This document shows, in pieces, positions 6,834 through 14,333 of a DNA stretch of 18,285 nucleotides. Under the pieces are notes generated by a model. That model had not been told where the DNA came from, searched no databases, and saw nothing but the letters and a program-made list of their open reading frames with translations. The first letter of the stretch is position 1; each line of letters starts with the position of its first letter. Made by a program: the position numbers and the translations under genes. The stretch comes from an uncultured Oscillospiraceae bacterium (GTDB lineage Bacteria; Bacillota; Clostridia; Oscillospirales; Ruminococcaceae): the NCBI GenBank assembly GCA_958448395.1, contig CAUDDP010000043.1, forward strand, positions 1 through 18,285, given 5' to 3'.

Positions 6834-7058
6834 ATTGGATGTTATTAAAAATGTTGCGTTTTGCAGGAACAAATAGGTTTGCCTATAGGAGAATAATAAG
6901 AAAATGCGGTTATACAAACATCGTTAAAAAAATAGCATAGATTTTCTTGCTGATTTCTGGTATGATAAATAGAAAGTATGTTATCCTAACTGTTGGAAAT
7001 AAAAACAACTGTATGGATATCATGCTGTAGACTTTAATTTTTGGGAGGGATACCAATT
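6834..7058 (+). promoter_or_regulatory. Leader region of the Fe-S operon with an extended -10
   Basis: No gene is seen in these 225 bases. TGGTATGAT (6958-6966) is an extended -10 element with a weak -35 at normal distance (TAGATT), placing transcription near 6973 and giving a leader of about 85 bases. A weak -35 suggests a regulated promoter. I could not identify an IscR/Rrf2-type operator or riboswitch with certainty. Confidence 0.4.
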
Positions 7059-7784
7059 ATGATACAGCTGGAACACATCACATGGACGTTGCCAAGCGGC
7101 GAACCATTGATTCGAGATATTACACTGACCATTCCAGATGGAAAGCTGGTGGTATTTACTGGACCGAACGGTGGTGGAAAAACCACGCTGGCAAAATTGA
7201 TTGCTGGCATTGAAAAACCGACTTCTGGTAAGATTTTATTAAATGGGGAAGATATTACACAGGATAGTGTGACAGACCGTGCGAAGAAAGGGCTTTCCTA
7301 TGCTTTCCAGCAGCCGGTTCGCTTTAAAGGACTGACCGTGCGAGATATGCTAGAATTGTCATCTGGTGCAAAAATGACGACAGAACGGCTCTGTACCCTG
7401 CTGGGTAAGGTTGGACTTTGTGCGGAAGAATACGCAAATCGGGAAATCAATACTGGACTCTCTGGCGGTGAAATGAAGCGAATTGAAATTGCAACTGTGT
7501 TGGCAAGAAATACGCCGTTTTCTATTTTTGATGAACCGGAAGCTGGCATTGATCTTTGGAGTTTCTCTCGTTTGGTAGAAACTTTTACTGATTTGCAGCA
7601 GAAGAATGCGGCAACTTTGATGATTATTTCTCATCAGGAGCGGATTCTTTCTATTGCTGATGAGATTGTAGTCATTGCCAATGGAACTGTTCGGAAATCT
7701 GGCACACGATCCGAGATTCTGCCGTCTTTGCTGCAAGATGAACGAGCAGGCAGATGTCCGCTTGGAAAGGAGGAAAATGTTTGA
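7059..7784 (+). CDS. sufC: SufC/SmsC, Fe-S cluster assembly ATPase
   Basis: A 241-residue ABC-type ATPase without membrane segments. Walker A GPNGGGKTT (35-43), Q-loop FQQP, signature LSGGEMKR (134-141), Walker B FSIFDEP with Asp158 and Glu159, and H-loop His192 are all intact. The 'SGGEMKRIEI' and 'DEPEAGID' variants are typical of SufC, the ATPase that drives Fe-S scaffold rearrangement, rather than of a transporter. The ATG at 7059 is used because GGGAGGG precedes it; the frame is open a little further up. Its stop codon overlaps the start of the scaffold gene (TGATG), so the two are translationally coupled. The sufC-first, two-gene arrangement matches the minimal SMS (SufBC-like) system of anaerobes and archaea. 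Confidence 0.9.
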   Translation: MIQLEHITWTLPSGEPLIRDITLTIPDGKLVVFTGPNGGGKTTLAKLIAGIEKPTSGKILLNGEDITQDSVTDRAKKGLSYAFQQPVRFKGLTVRDMLELSSGAKMTTERLCTLLGKVGLCAEEYANREINTGLSGGEMKRIEIATVLARNTPFSIFDEPEAGIDLWSFSRLVETFTDLQQKNAATLMIISHQERILSIADEIVVIANGTVRKSGTRSEILPSLLQDERAGRCPLGKEENV

Positions 7785-8698
7785 TGGAATCCAAATTACA
7801 AGAATTGCTGAAACAGGTTTCGGATTACAATGGAAAATATGATGGTGCATATAACATTCGTTCCAACGGACAATGTGCAGAGCGGAATTCAACGGAACAT
7901 ATTCAAATTGTCTCCAAAAAGGAAGAGCCGGGTCTGGATATTTTTATTGCACCACATACAAAGGGCGAAAAAGTCTATATTCCAGCCTGCGTCACAAAGG
8001 ACGGAATAGACGATTTGGTTTACAATGATTTTCATGTTGGAGAAGGTGCTGATGTCACTATTATAGCAGGCTGTGGCATTCATGCAGAGCACGGGGAAGC
8101 TTCTCACAATGGCATTCATCGCTTTTTTATGGGGAAGCAATCCCATATTTTATATCAGGAAAAACACATTGGAACCGGCAGTGCGAATGCAAAACGGATC
8201 ATCAATCCGGTCACAGAGTGCTTTTTAGAGGAAGATGCAGTGCTGGAAATGGATACCATACAAATTCGAGGTGTGGATCATACGCTGCGGAAGACAAAAG
8301 CAGATCTTGCAGCTCGTGCAAAGATTATGATTCGAGAGCGAATTATGACAGACGGTGAAGAAACTGCGGAGACTGATTTTTCCGTTACGCTGCGGGGTGA
8401 GGATGCGGGAGCAGATTTGATTTCCCGTTCTGTTGCAAGGGGAAATTCCAAGCAAAAATTTGTTTCTTGTATGAAAGGGGAAAACCGTTGTACCGGACAT
8501 TCCGAGTGTGATGCCATTCTGGCGGAAAATGGACAAGTACTGGCAGCACCCGCATTGGAAGCTTCTCATGTGGATGCAGCTTTGATTCATGAGGCAGCCA
8601 TTGGAAAGATTGCTGGAGAACAGATCCTGAAGCTTTGCACTTTGGGTTTGACAGAAGCAGAAGCAGAGCAGAAAATTATTGAGGGATTCTTGAAATAA
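7784..8698 (+). CDS. sufB: SufB/SmsB-type minimal Fe-S scaffold protein
   Basis: A 304-residue SufB/SufD-family protein, far shorter than E. coli-type SufB (about 470-495) or SufD (about 420). It has the right-handed beta-helix core and the helical C-terminus (IHEAAIGKI to EGFLK) but lacks the long N-terminal region. Cys242 in SECDAIL corresponds by motif to the SufB cysteine in CNCDSMLIG, and His269-Glu270 to the HEA motif near the SufB-SufD interface, so the cluster-building residues seem kept. Together with SufC it should form the whole scaffold (probably SufB2C2), with no SufD, SufS, SufU or SufE beside it. The ATG at 7784 is inside the previous gene's TGATG and follows AAAGGAGG. Often annotated as 'SufD family'. 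Confidence 0.87.
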   Translation: MESKLQELLKQVSDYNGKYDGAYNIRSNGQCAERNSTEHIQIVSKKEEPGLDIFIAPHTKGEKVYIPACVTKDGIDDLVYNDFHVGEGADVTIIAGCGIHAEHGEASHNGIHRFFMGKQSHILYQEKHIGTGSANAKRIINPVTECFLEEDAVLEMDTIQIRGVDHTLRKTKADLAARAKIMIRERIMTDGEETAETDFSVTLRGEDAGADLISRSVARGNSKQKFVSCMKGENRCTGHSECDAILAENGQVLAAPALEASHVDAALIHEAAIGKIAGEQILKLCTLGLTEAEAEQKIIEGFLK

Positions 8699-8726
8699 AC
8701 ATTTTTCCATAGAAGTTGAAAAAGTG

Positions 8727-8767
8727 GAACGGCAGCTGTAGACTTGCAGCTGCCGTTCTGTTTTTGT
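8727..8767. terminator. Strong bidirectional terminator
   Basis: GAACGGCAGCTG (8727-8738) and CAGCTGCCGTTC (8747-8758) form a perfect 12-bp stem with an 8-base loop, followed by TGTTTTTGT on the plus strand and ACTTTTTC on the minus strand. It separates the converging sufCB and amidase-DUF3783 units. Confidence 0.9.
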
Positions 8768-8800
8768 ATGGGGTAGAAATATTATATCGTCAAAGCCAGG

Positions 8801-9160
8801 TTATTCCTTTGTGATGGCAAGGTGTTCCCGGTGCAATTCTTCATAGAGTTGTAATACGTTCCAATGCCGGTTGGTTGGTGTGAGAATGGCTTTATATGTA
8901 ATTGACACATTTGCTGCTCGTAGCTTTTCCAATAGCTGGTCAATGTGTCGCTCTTTTACATCACAAAGAATCAGCAAGCTTCCTTCCAGTGGTGCACCAG
9001 TATAGATTTTTTCAGCGGTATCGTCTGGAAATCCGGCAAGCTGTCCAATGCTTTTGGCATAATCACAAATAGGCACAGAGACAGTTCGTAAGTGCAGTCG
9101 CCGAGCGATTTTTAGGACAGATTCTTCCGGTGTAATTTGAAATAAAAGTAATTTTTCCAA
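8801..9160 (-). CDS. DUF3783 family protein
   Basis: A 119-residue soluble protein. The middle and C-terminal portion (ILCDVKERHIDQLLEKLRAA, then YKAILTPTNRHW) matches what I know of DUF3783, a small Firmicute family of unknown function whose hallmark is this 'K-x-x-L-T-P-x-N-x-x-W' ending. The start is a TTG at 9160 after AAAGAAAGG. No ATG fits, and the spacing is a little long, so initiation may be weak. It follows the amidase gene by 23 bases without a terminator, so the two are probably cotranscribed; a functional link to cell-wall turnover is only suggested by this position. No signal peptide or membrane helix is seen. Confidence 0.75.
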   Translation of the reverse strand: MEKLLLFQITPEESVLKIARRLHLRTVSVPICDYAKSIGQLAGFPDDTAEKIYTGAPLEGSLLILCDVKERHIDQLLEKLRAANVSITYKAILTPTNRHWNVLQLYEELHREHLAITKE

Positions 9161-9183
9161 AATTCAAAATACCTTTCTTTGTT

Positions 9184-10371
9184 TTATGTTCTATTTGCAA
9201 CTAATTGCAGCGTTGGATGCAGTCCGGCTGCTTGTTGTGCATAACACTGCAATACCGCTACGGCATCTTCCACAGTAATTTCGGTGTCACCATCGAAATC
9301 TGCCGCTGTTTGCTGGACAGCAGTAGAGAACGTGGGAGAGAGGCTGGCAGATTTTTGTGCATAATAAGTTAAAATTTGTACAGCGTCTTCTACCATCAGC
9401 AGGCCGTCTCCGTCCACATCGCCGATGAGACGTTCTGCATCTGGAACAGTTGTTGTCGCAATGGGTTCTGTTGTAGTTTGTGGTGTAGTGGTGGTTTCTG
9501 TTGCTGTTGTAGTTTCGGTTGTGGTGCAGGTTGTTGTTTCTGCTGCTTTTTTGGCTTTAAAATAATCGGAAAGAACAGCTGCTTCTGCTTTTGCCAGTTG
9601 CCGCAAATTGCTGTCCTGCATCAACCAGACCGTTGCACGATAGTTTGTATGGAATGAATGTTCCATTAACACACCGGGGGTGCCGACATAACGAGCACCG
9701 CATAGAACACCGTACCATTCGTCGTCATGTACACCATTTCCATCTCTGTCATTGTCGGAAAGACGCTGCCAAATAATGCCCTTCTGATTCGTTCCCATTA
9801 CATTTGTTACAGTATCTGTTAAAATTTGCCCCATTTCACGGCTGGTATCATCAATGGTTGTCCAGTCCAGATTCTGATAGCAAATTGCGACTGGATAATC
9901 AATAGAGGAATAACTTGCCGCATTGCTGTGAACAGAAAGGAAAAAGTCATATCTGGCAGACATATGCCCTCTTGGCTGTAAGTCTGGGTCGTCCTGAAGG
10001 GAAGTCTTGGTTAAATCCGCTTGCACGCCGAGGGCTTCCAGTTCTTCTTTGAGATAGTTGGAGAGTGTCCATGTCATAACACTTTCGTAATAGCCACTGA
10101 CAACAGTAGATGGATTGTAGTAACCGGCATGTCCGGGATCAATCATAATTTTTACCTTGTTTGGATCCCCTTCTTCTGTGCCGACAATGGGGAAATGTTC
10201 TGCATCATAAGCAGATTCTGTTTCTCCATAGTCTTCTAAGTTCGATTCGGTTTGTTCCAGATAGGACATCCATTCTTTTGGGGTTCGCTGTGAATCCTCA
10301 GCAGAAACGGAGTAGGGCTGACAGCAAAGCAGGGCAGCTGTCAGAAGGGCGGAAATGGTGTTTCTTTTCAT
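9184..10371 (-). CDS. Secreted N-acetylmuramoyl-L-alanine amidase with C-terminal dockerin
   Basis: A 395-residue exported cell-wall hydrolase. Signal peptide at about 1-24 (VSA-E cut), a short acidic region, then an Amidase_3 domain (about 73-270) with the zinc ligands His81 in MIDPGHAG, Glu96 in GYYES and His148 in SVHSNAA, and the catalytic Glu237 in LMEHS. A Thr/Glu-rich linker (about 277-308) leads to a dockerin (about 316-385) with two calcium loops, DVDGDGLLMVED and DFDGDTEITVED. It should cut the bond between MurNAc and L-alanine of peptidoglycan. The dockerin implies attachment to a cohesin, which is unusual for this enzyme class outside cellulosome producers. Start: ATG at 10371 after GAAAGGAAG. 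Its dockerin differs clearly from that of the GH9 enzyme, so it may bind another cohesin. Confidence 0.93.
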   Translation of the reverse strand: MKRNTISALLTAALLCCQPYSVSAEDSQRTPKEWMSYLEQTESNLEDYGETESAYDAEHFPIVGTEEGDPNKVKIMIDPGHAGYYNPSTVVSGYYESVMTWTLSNYLKEELEALGVQADLTKTSLQDDPDLQPRGHMSARYDFFLSVHSNAASYSSIDYPVAICYQNLDWTTIDDTSREMGQILTDTVTNVMGTNQKGIIWQRLSDNDRDGNGVHDDEWYGVLCGARYVGTPGVLMEHSFHTNYRATVWLMQDSNLRQLAKAEAAVLSDYFKAKKAAETTTCTTTETTTATETTTTPQTTTEPIATTTVPDAERLIGDVDGDGLLMVEDAVQILTYYAQKSASLSPTFSTAVQQTAADFDGDTEITVEDAVAVLQCYAQQAAGLHPTLQLVANRT

Positions 10372-10473
10372 GTTGATACGCTTCCTTTCAATTGACTTTG
10401 GTTTTATTTTCTATTCGTTTTTTTGAGAAAACGGAAAACAATAATCATAGATGTTATGAAAAAGGTTTTTTTC

Positions 10474-10502
10474 AGTATAACAGATTTTAGTGAAATTGTA
10501 AA
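10474..10502 (-). promoter_or_regulatory. Promoter of the amidase-DUF3783 operon
   Basis: On the minus strand TTTACA (10502-10497), a 17-base spacer and TATACT (10479-10474) with an upstream TG (extended -10) form a near-consensus promoter. The leader to the ATG at 10371 is about 95 bases and contains no obvious riboswitch. Confidence 0.75.
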
Positions 10503-10565
10503 GCATTTTCTGATTTGTTTGAAAAGTACGGGCTGGAAGTTTTCCCCTGACAATGCTTTTTTTAT

Positions 10566-10661
10566 AGAAAAAGGAAAAAGAATTTTAAAAACAAGAAAAA
10601 AAGATAAAAAGATAAAAAATACAAAAAATCAATAGAAATCCATAGGATTTTATGATATACT
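10566..10661 (+). promoter_or_regulatory. Decarboxylase operon promoter with upstream A-tract array
   Basis: TAGAAA (10633-10638), a 17-base spacer and TATACT (10656-10661) with TG just before it (extended -10) form the promoter. Directly upstream, seven runs of 5-7 A lie between 10568 and 10628, most with centres 8-10 bases apart. Such phased A-tracts bend DNA and act like UP elements, so this promoter is probably strong. The leader to the first gene is about 105 bases. Confidence 0.65.
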
Positions 10662-10772
10662 GCTAATAGTCATGCACTTTTTATGTGCTTCGATGGACTT
10701 TATCCAGTTATGTCGAAAAGCAGTAAAATTGCATGGAATTGAAGTGGATTGTATTTTAAAGGAGGCTTTTAC

Positions 10773-12173
10773 ATGAGAAAAGTACAACTGACGGAAACGG
10801 TTTTGCGAGATGCGAATCAGTCCCTGATGGCGACTCGTCTTCCTTATGCAGATTATGAAGATATTCTGCCGGTGATGGATCAAGCAGGGTACTATTCGAT
10901 TGAATGCTGGGGCGGAGCTACATTTGACTCCTGTCTGCGGTATTTGCATGAAGATCCTTGGGGACGATTGCGAAAGCTGCGGAAGAACTTGCCACATAAC
11001 AAGCTACAAATGTTGCTGCGTGGGCAGAATTTGTTGGGGTATAAGCATTATCATGATGATGTTGTGGAGAAGTTCATAGAGCTTTCTATTAAAAACGGCA
11101 TTGATGTAATTCGTATTTTTGATGCCTTGAATGACTTTCGGAATCTGGAAACGGCACTCCATGCTACTATGAAGTATGCAACGCCGAATACGATAGCATC
11201 TGGTTGTATTTCCTATACGCAGAGTCCGGTGCACACTGTGAAAAAATACATTCAGATGTGCAAAGAGCTGAAACAGATGGGCTTTCAGACAATCTGCCTG
11301 AAGGATATGGCAGGTACGATGACCCCCTATGAGGCAGAACATCTGATCAAAGGGATTAAAGATGCAGTGGGGGATATGCCATTGATTCTGCATACCCATA
11401 GTACAACGGGTATGGCATATATGACATTGACGAAGGCAGTTGAATCGGGAATTGATGTCATTGATACTGCTACCTCTTGTTTCTCCGGCGGTACGTCACA
11501 GCCGGCAACGGAAACTATGTTCTATGCCCTACAGCAGTATGGGATTGAAACTGGCTTGAATGAGGAGCTGATCAATCAGGTAAACGATTATTTTAAGCCG
11601 ATTAAACAGAAGTATGTGGATAGTGGCATGATCAATCCTAAGAGCCTTTCTACTGATGCACAGGCATTGGTCTATAAAGTACCTGGCGGTATGCTTTCCA
11701 ATATGATTGCCAATCTGACAGATATGAAAGCAATGGATAAGTTTGAGCAGGCGTTGGCAGAAATTCCGGCAGTCCGGAAGGATTTGGGCTATCCGCCGTT
11801 GGTGACGCCGCTTTCACAGATGGTGGGCAATCAGGCAGTTACGAATGTGCTGTTAGGAGAGCGTTACAAGCAGATTTCCAAGGAAGTCAAGAATTATATC
11901 AAGGGTGAGTATGGCATTGCACCAGCACCAGTTGCACCAGAACTGTTGAAAAAGGTACTGGGGGAGAATGGAAAACCAGTAGATTGTCGGATAGAAGACC
12001 AGAATCGTACTGGTGTTGAATTTCAGGAAGCAACAGAAGCACTGGGCGATCTGGCACGGTCGGAAGAGGATATCATGAGTTATATCTGCTATCCAGATCA
12101 GACAATTCAATTTCTGAAAGACCGTAAGGAACAAGAAGAGAATGAAGCCGTTTATACCATTGAAGAACTATAA
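10773..12173 (+). CDS. oadA: Oxaloacetate decarboxylase alpha subunit, carboxyltransferase part
   Basis: A 466-residue cytoplasmic carboxyltransferase of the HMGL-like TIM-barrel class shared by OadA, PycB and transcarboxylase 5S. Diagnostic motifs: LRDANQSLMATRL (Arg12-Asp13), ECWGGATFD, LKDMAG with Lys177 (the lysine that is carbamylated in the family) and LHTHS with metal ligands His207 and His209. It moves carboxyl from oxaloacetate to biotin. It ends before the biotinyl domain that full OadA carries; that domain is encoded separately two genes later. Start: ATG at 10773 after AAAGGAGG. With OadB downstream, a Na+-pumping decarboxylase is more likely than pyruvate carboxylase, although such subunits are often labelled 'pyruvate carboxylase subunit B'. 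Confidence 0.9.
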   Translation: MRKVQLTETVLRDANQSLMATRLPYADYEDILPVMDQAGYYSIECWGGATFDSCLRYLHEDPWGRLRKLRKNLPHNKLQMLLRGQNLLGYKHYHDDVVEKFIELSIKNGIDVIRIFDALNDFRNLETALHATMKYATPNTIASGCISYTQSPVHTVKKYIQMCKELKQMGFQTICLKDMAGTMTPYEAEHLIKGIKDAVGDMPLILHTHSTTGMAYMTLTKAVESGIDVIDTATSCFSGGTSQPATETMFYALQQYGIETGLNEELINQVNDYFKPIKQKYVDSGMINPKSLSTDAQALVYKVPGGMLSNMIANLTDMKAMDKFEQALAEIPAVRKDLGYPPLVTPLSQMVGNQAVTNVLLGERYKQISKEVKNYIKGEYGIAPAPVAPELLKKVLGENGKPVDCRIEDQNRTGVEFQEATEALGDLARSEEDIMSYICYPDQTIQFLKDRKEQEENEAVYTIEEL

Positions 12174-12187
12174 GGAGGCGAGACAGT

Positions 12188-12562
12188 ATGGGAAATATGG
12201 TTTCGCTGGCAACGAAAATGGACATTGGTGAAGCGGGGATTACTGCTATTTTTGGTTATTTGGTGGTATTTACTGGACTGGCATTGTTGATGTGTGTAAT
12301 TTATATTGTTGGTGCTATTTTTCAAGCAAATGCCAAGAAAAAAGAATCTGCCGCTGCTGTGGTACAGGAAACTGTACCAACAATAGAGCCAATTGCACCT
12401 GAGAAACCGGTTGCACCGGGTTCTGCTGGACATGTAAAACGATTTGATGTGCCTGATAAGGAGGCGGCTATGGTTATGGCGGTTGTTGCTTATCAGATGA
12501 AAAAGCCCCTAAATGAACTGCGGTTTATTTCCATCAAGGAGGTCAAAGAAGATGAAGTATAA
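12188..12562 (+). CDS. OadG-like small membrane subunit of the decarboxylase pump
   Basis: A 124-residue protein with one N-terminal membrane helix (about 16-45: GITAIFGYLVVFTGLALLMC), a Glu/Pro/Ala linker and a small soluble C-terminal part (about 83-120). This is the plan of the gamma/delta subunits that tie the carboxyltransferase and biotin carrier to the membrane pump. OadG proteins diverge quickly, so the call rests on layout and position between the alpha and biotin genes. Start: ATG at 12188 after AAGGAGGCG, only 14 bases behind the previous stop. Its last codons overlap the start of the biotin carrier gene by 11 bases. Confidence 0.75.
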   Translation: MGNMVSLATKMDIGEAGITAIFGYLVVFTGLALLMCVIYIVGAIFQANAKKKESAAAVVQETVPTIEPIAPEKPVAPGSAGHVKRFDVPDKEAAMVMAVVAYQMKKPLNELRFISIKEVKEDEV

Positions 12563-12950
12563 AGTAACACTCAATGGAAAGACATATGAAGTAGAGGTAG
12601 AAGTGGGAAGAGTGGTTTTGCTGGATGAGTACGAAGCCTGTACACCAGCACCGGCAGCTGTACCGGAAGCCGCTGCCACAGCTCCGGTTCCGACTGTGGC
12701 ACCAGCAGCCACAGCTGCTCCGGTTACGCTTTCAGCCGGGGAATCCGTCAATGCACCGATGCCGGGTAATATCCTGCGAATTGATGTCAAGGAAGGCGAT
12801 AAGGTAAAAGCAGGGCAGACGTTACTGATTCTGGAAGCTATGAAGATGGAAAACGAAATTGCAGCTCCGAAGGATGGTACGGTTGTACAGATTGCTACAT
12901 CAAAGGGAGCGGTTGTAGAAACCGGAACCCCTCTGATTGTACTGGCATAA
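12552..12950 (+). CDS. Biotin carboxyl carrier subunit of the decarboxylase
   Basis: A 132-residue protein. An N-terminal beta segment (1-25), an Ala/Pro/Val-rich flexible linker (about 30-60) and a C-terminal biotinyl domain (about 62-132) with EAMKMEN, where Lys98 is the biotinylation site and the APMPGNI and ETGTPL turns frame the fold. It shuttles the carboxyl group from the alpha subunit to OadB. The ATG at 12552 follows AAGGAGGTC and overlaps the preceding gene, so translation is coupled. Biotin ligase is not encoded in the window. It corresponds to the detached C-terminus of classical OadA, or to MmdC of methylmalonyl-CoA decarboxylase. Confidence 0.9.
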   Translation: MKYKVTLNGKTYEVEVEVGRVVLLDEYEACTPAPAAVPEAAATAPVPTVAPAATAAPVTLSAGESVNAPMPGNILRIDVKEGDKVKAGQTLLILEAMKMENEIAAPKDGTVVQIATSKGAVVETGTPLIVLA

Positions 12951-12962
12951 GGAGGGTTGCAC

Positions 12963-14189
12963 ATGAATATTCTGGAAACGCTGCAACGATTATGGATGGA
13001 CTCTGGATTTGTCGGCTTTTTCATGGATGGTGGCTGGAAAAATCTGATTATGATTGCAGTTTCATGTCTACTGCTGTATCTTGGGATTGTCAAAAAGTTT
13101 GAGCCGCTTCTGTTGGTTGGCATTGCATTCGGTTGCTTATTGGTGAATGTTTCAAATTTCTTTGTAGATGGTGTCAGCTCAGCCAATGCTCTGTATCATC
13201 CGGAACTTTGGAGTGCTTTTCTCGATGAAGGCAGCCAGTACTATCACAGCTATGGGCATATCATGGCAAATGGCGGTTTGCTGGATATTTTATACATCGG
13301 CGTGAAAACTGGATTATATCCGTCCTTGATTTTCCTTGGTATCGGTGCTATGACAGATTTTGGACCACTACTGTCTAATCCGAAGAGTTTGTTGTTGGGT
13401 GCAGCTGCACAGATGGGGGTATTCCTTGCCTTTTTCGGTGCAATTTTGCTTGGATTTAACGGCAATGAAGCAGCCTCTATTGGTATTATTGGCGGTGCAG
13501 ATGGACCGACTGCGATTTTCTTAACCAGTAAGCTTGCACCAAATTTGCTGGGACCGATTGCGATTGCTGCTTATTCCTATATGGCATTGATTCCAATGAT
13601 TCAGCCGCCATTGATGCGGCTGTTGACGACGAAAAAAGAACGGGAAGTAAAGATGGAGCAGACACGTCAGGTTTCTAAGACAGAAAAGATTATTTTCCCA
13701 ATTGTGGTTAGCCTGTTTGTTATCTTGTTGTTGCCATCTACTGCACCGTTGATCGGTTGTCTGATGTTAGGAAATCTTTGGAGAGAATGTGGTGTGACGG
13801 CCAGACTGTCCGATACAGTACAGAATGCACTGATGAATATTGTTACTGTATTTCTGGGCATCTCCGTTGGTGCAACCACGGTTGCTTCTTCATTCTTATC
13901 TTTGGAAACCTTATATATTGTTGGCTTGGGACTGCTTGCATTCTGCTTCTCTACGGTTGGTGGTTTGCTGGTGGGGAAACTTATGTACAAGCTGTCCGGC
14001 GGAAAGATTAATCCGCTGATTGGCTCAGCCGGGGTATCTGCTGTGCCGATGGCAGCACGTGTATCGCAGATAGAAGGACAAAAAGCCAATCCGAGTAACT
14101 TCTTGTTGATGCATGCCATGGGACCAAATGTTGCCGGTGTGATTGGCTCTGCGATTGCAGCTGGTTTCCTGCTTGCAGTGTTCGGATAA
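12963..14189 (+). CDS. oadB: Na+-transporting oxaloacetate decarboxylase beta subunit
   Basis: A 408-residue polytopic inner-membrane protein with about nine or more hydrophobic segments. It carries the family signature GIIGGADGPTAIF with Asp180, the acidic residue in the Na+ path, and the later GNLWRECGVTARLS and NPLIGSAGVSAVPMAARV segments. It decarboxylates carboxybiotin and exports Na+. Length and motifs match OadB, MmdB and GcdB; the substrate is set by the alpha subunit, here oxaloacetate-type. Start: ATG at 12963 after AAGGAGGG, 12 bases behind the biotin gene. It ends the operon before a strong terminator. Confidence 0.93.
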   Translation: MNILETLQRLWMDSGFVGFFMDGGWKNLIMIAVSCLLLYLGIVKKFEPLLLVGIAFGCLLVNVSNFFVDGVSSANALYHPELWSAFLDEGSQYYHSYGHIMANGGLLDILYIGVKTGLYPSLIFLGIGAMTDFGPLLSNPKSLLLGAAAQMGVFLAFFGAILLGFNGNEAASIGIIGGADGPTAIFLTSKLAPNLLGPIAIAAYSYMALIPMIQPPLMRLLTTKKEREVKMEQTRQVSKTEKIIFPIVVSLFVILLLPSTAPLIGCLMLGNLWRECGVTARLSDTVQNALMNIVTVFLGISVGATTVASSFLSLETLYIVGLGLLAFCFSTVGGLLVGKLMYKLSGGKINPLIGSAGVSAVPMAARVSQIEGQKANPSNFLLMHAMGPNVAGVIGSAIAAGFLLAVFG

Positions 14190-14245
14190 ATTGCATAGGA
14201 ACTTGTTTTTTCTTGTGAATGCCTGTGTTTGAAATTGAAAAAAGA

Positions 14246-14290
14246 AACAAATTCCCCGACAATTTTCCAAATTTTGTCGGGGAATTTGTT
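14246..14290 (+). terminator. Terminator of the decarboxylase operon
   Basis: AACAAATTCCCCGACAA (14246-14262) and its exact complement (14274-14290) form a perfect 17-bp stem with an 11-base loop. The terminal T run is inside the stem and the tail is short, but the size and position fit a rho-independent terminator. Confidence 0.85.
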
Positions 14291-14333
14291 GTAGAATCGT
14301 CAAAATAATAGAGAAAGATGTTTCGTTTTTTAA

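Noticed and set aside
6834..7058. Possible riboswitch or IscR-type operator before sufC
   Set aside because: No conserved riboswitch core and no convincing Rrf2-type palindrome could be found by eye; only the extended -10 is reported.
7359..7892. 177-codon minus-strand frame opposite sufC
   Set aside because: Antisense to a gene with all ABC motifs, no ribosome binding site, no domain.
9450..9550. ACA/GTT-rich triplet repeats that look like a microsatellite
   Set aside because: They encode the Thr-rich linker of the amidase, an ordinary interdomain linker of dockerin proteins.
10423..10635. 70-codon plus-strand frame between the amidase and decarboxylase genes
   Set aside because: It runs through the amidase promoter and an A-tract, giving a Lys-rich tail; no ribosome binding site.
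12509..13186. 225-codon minus-strand frame opposite the biotin carrier
   Set aside because: Ala/Thr/Ser-rich shadow of the repetitive Ala/Pro linker on the other strand; no start signals.
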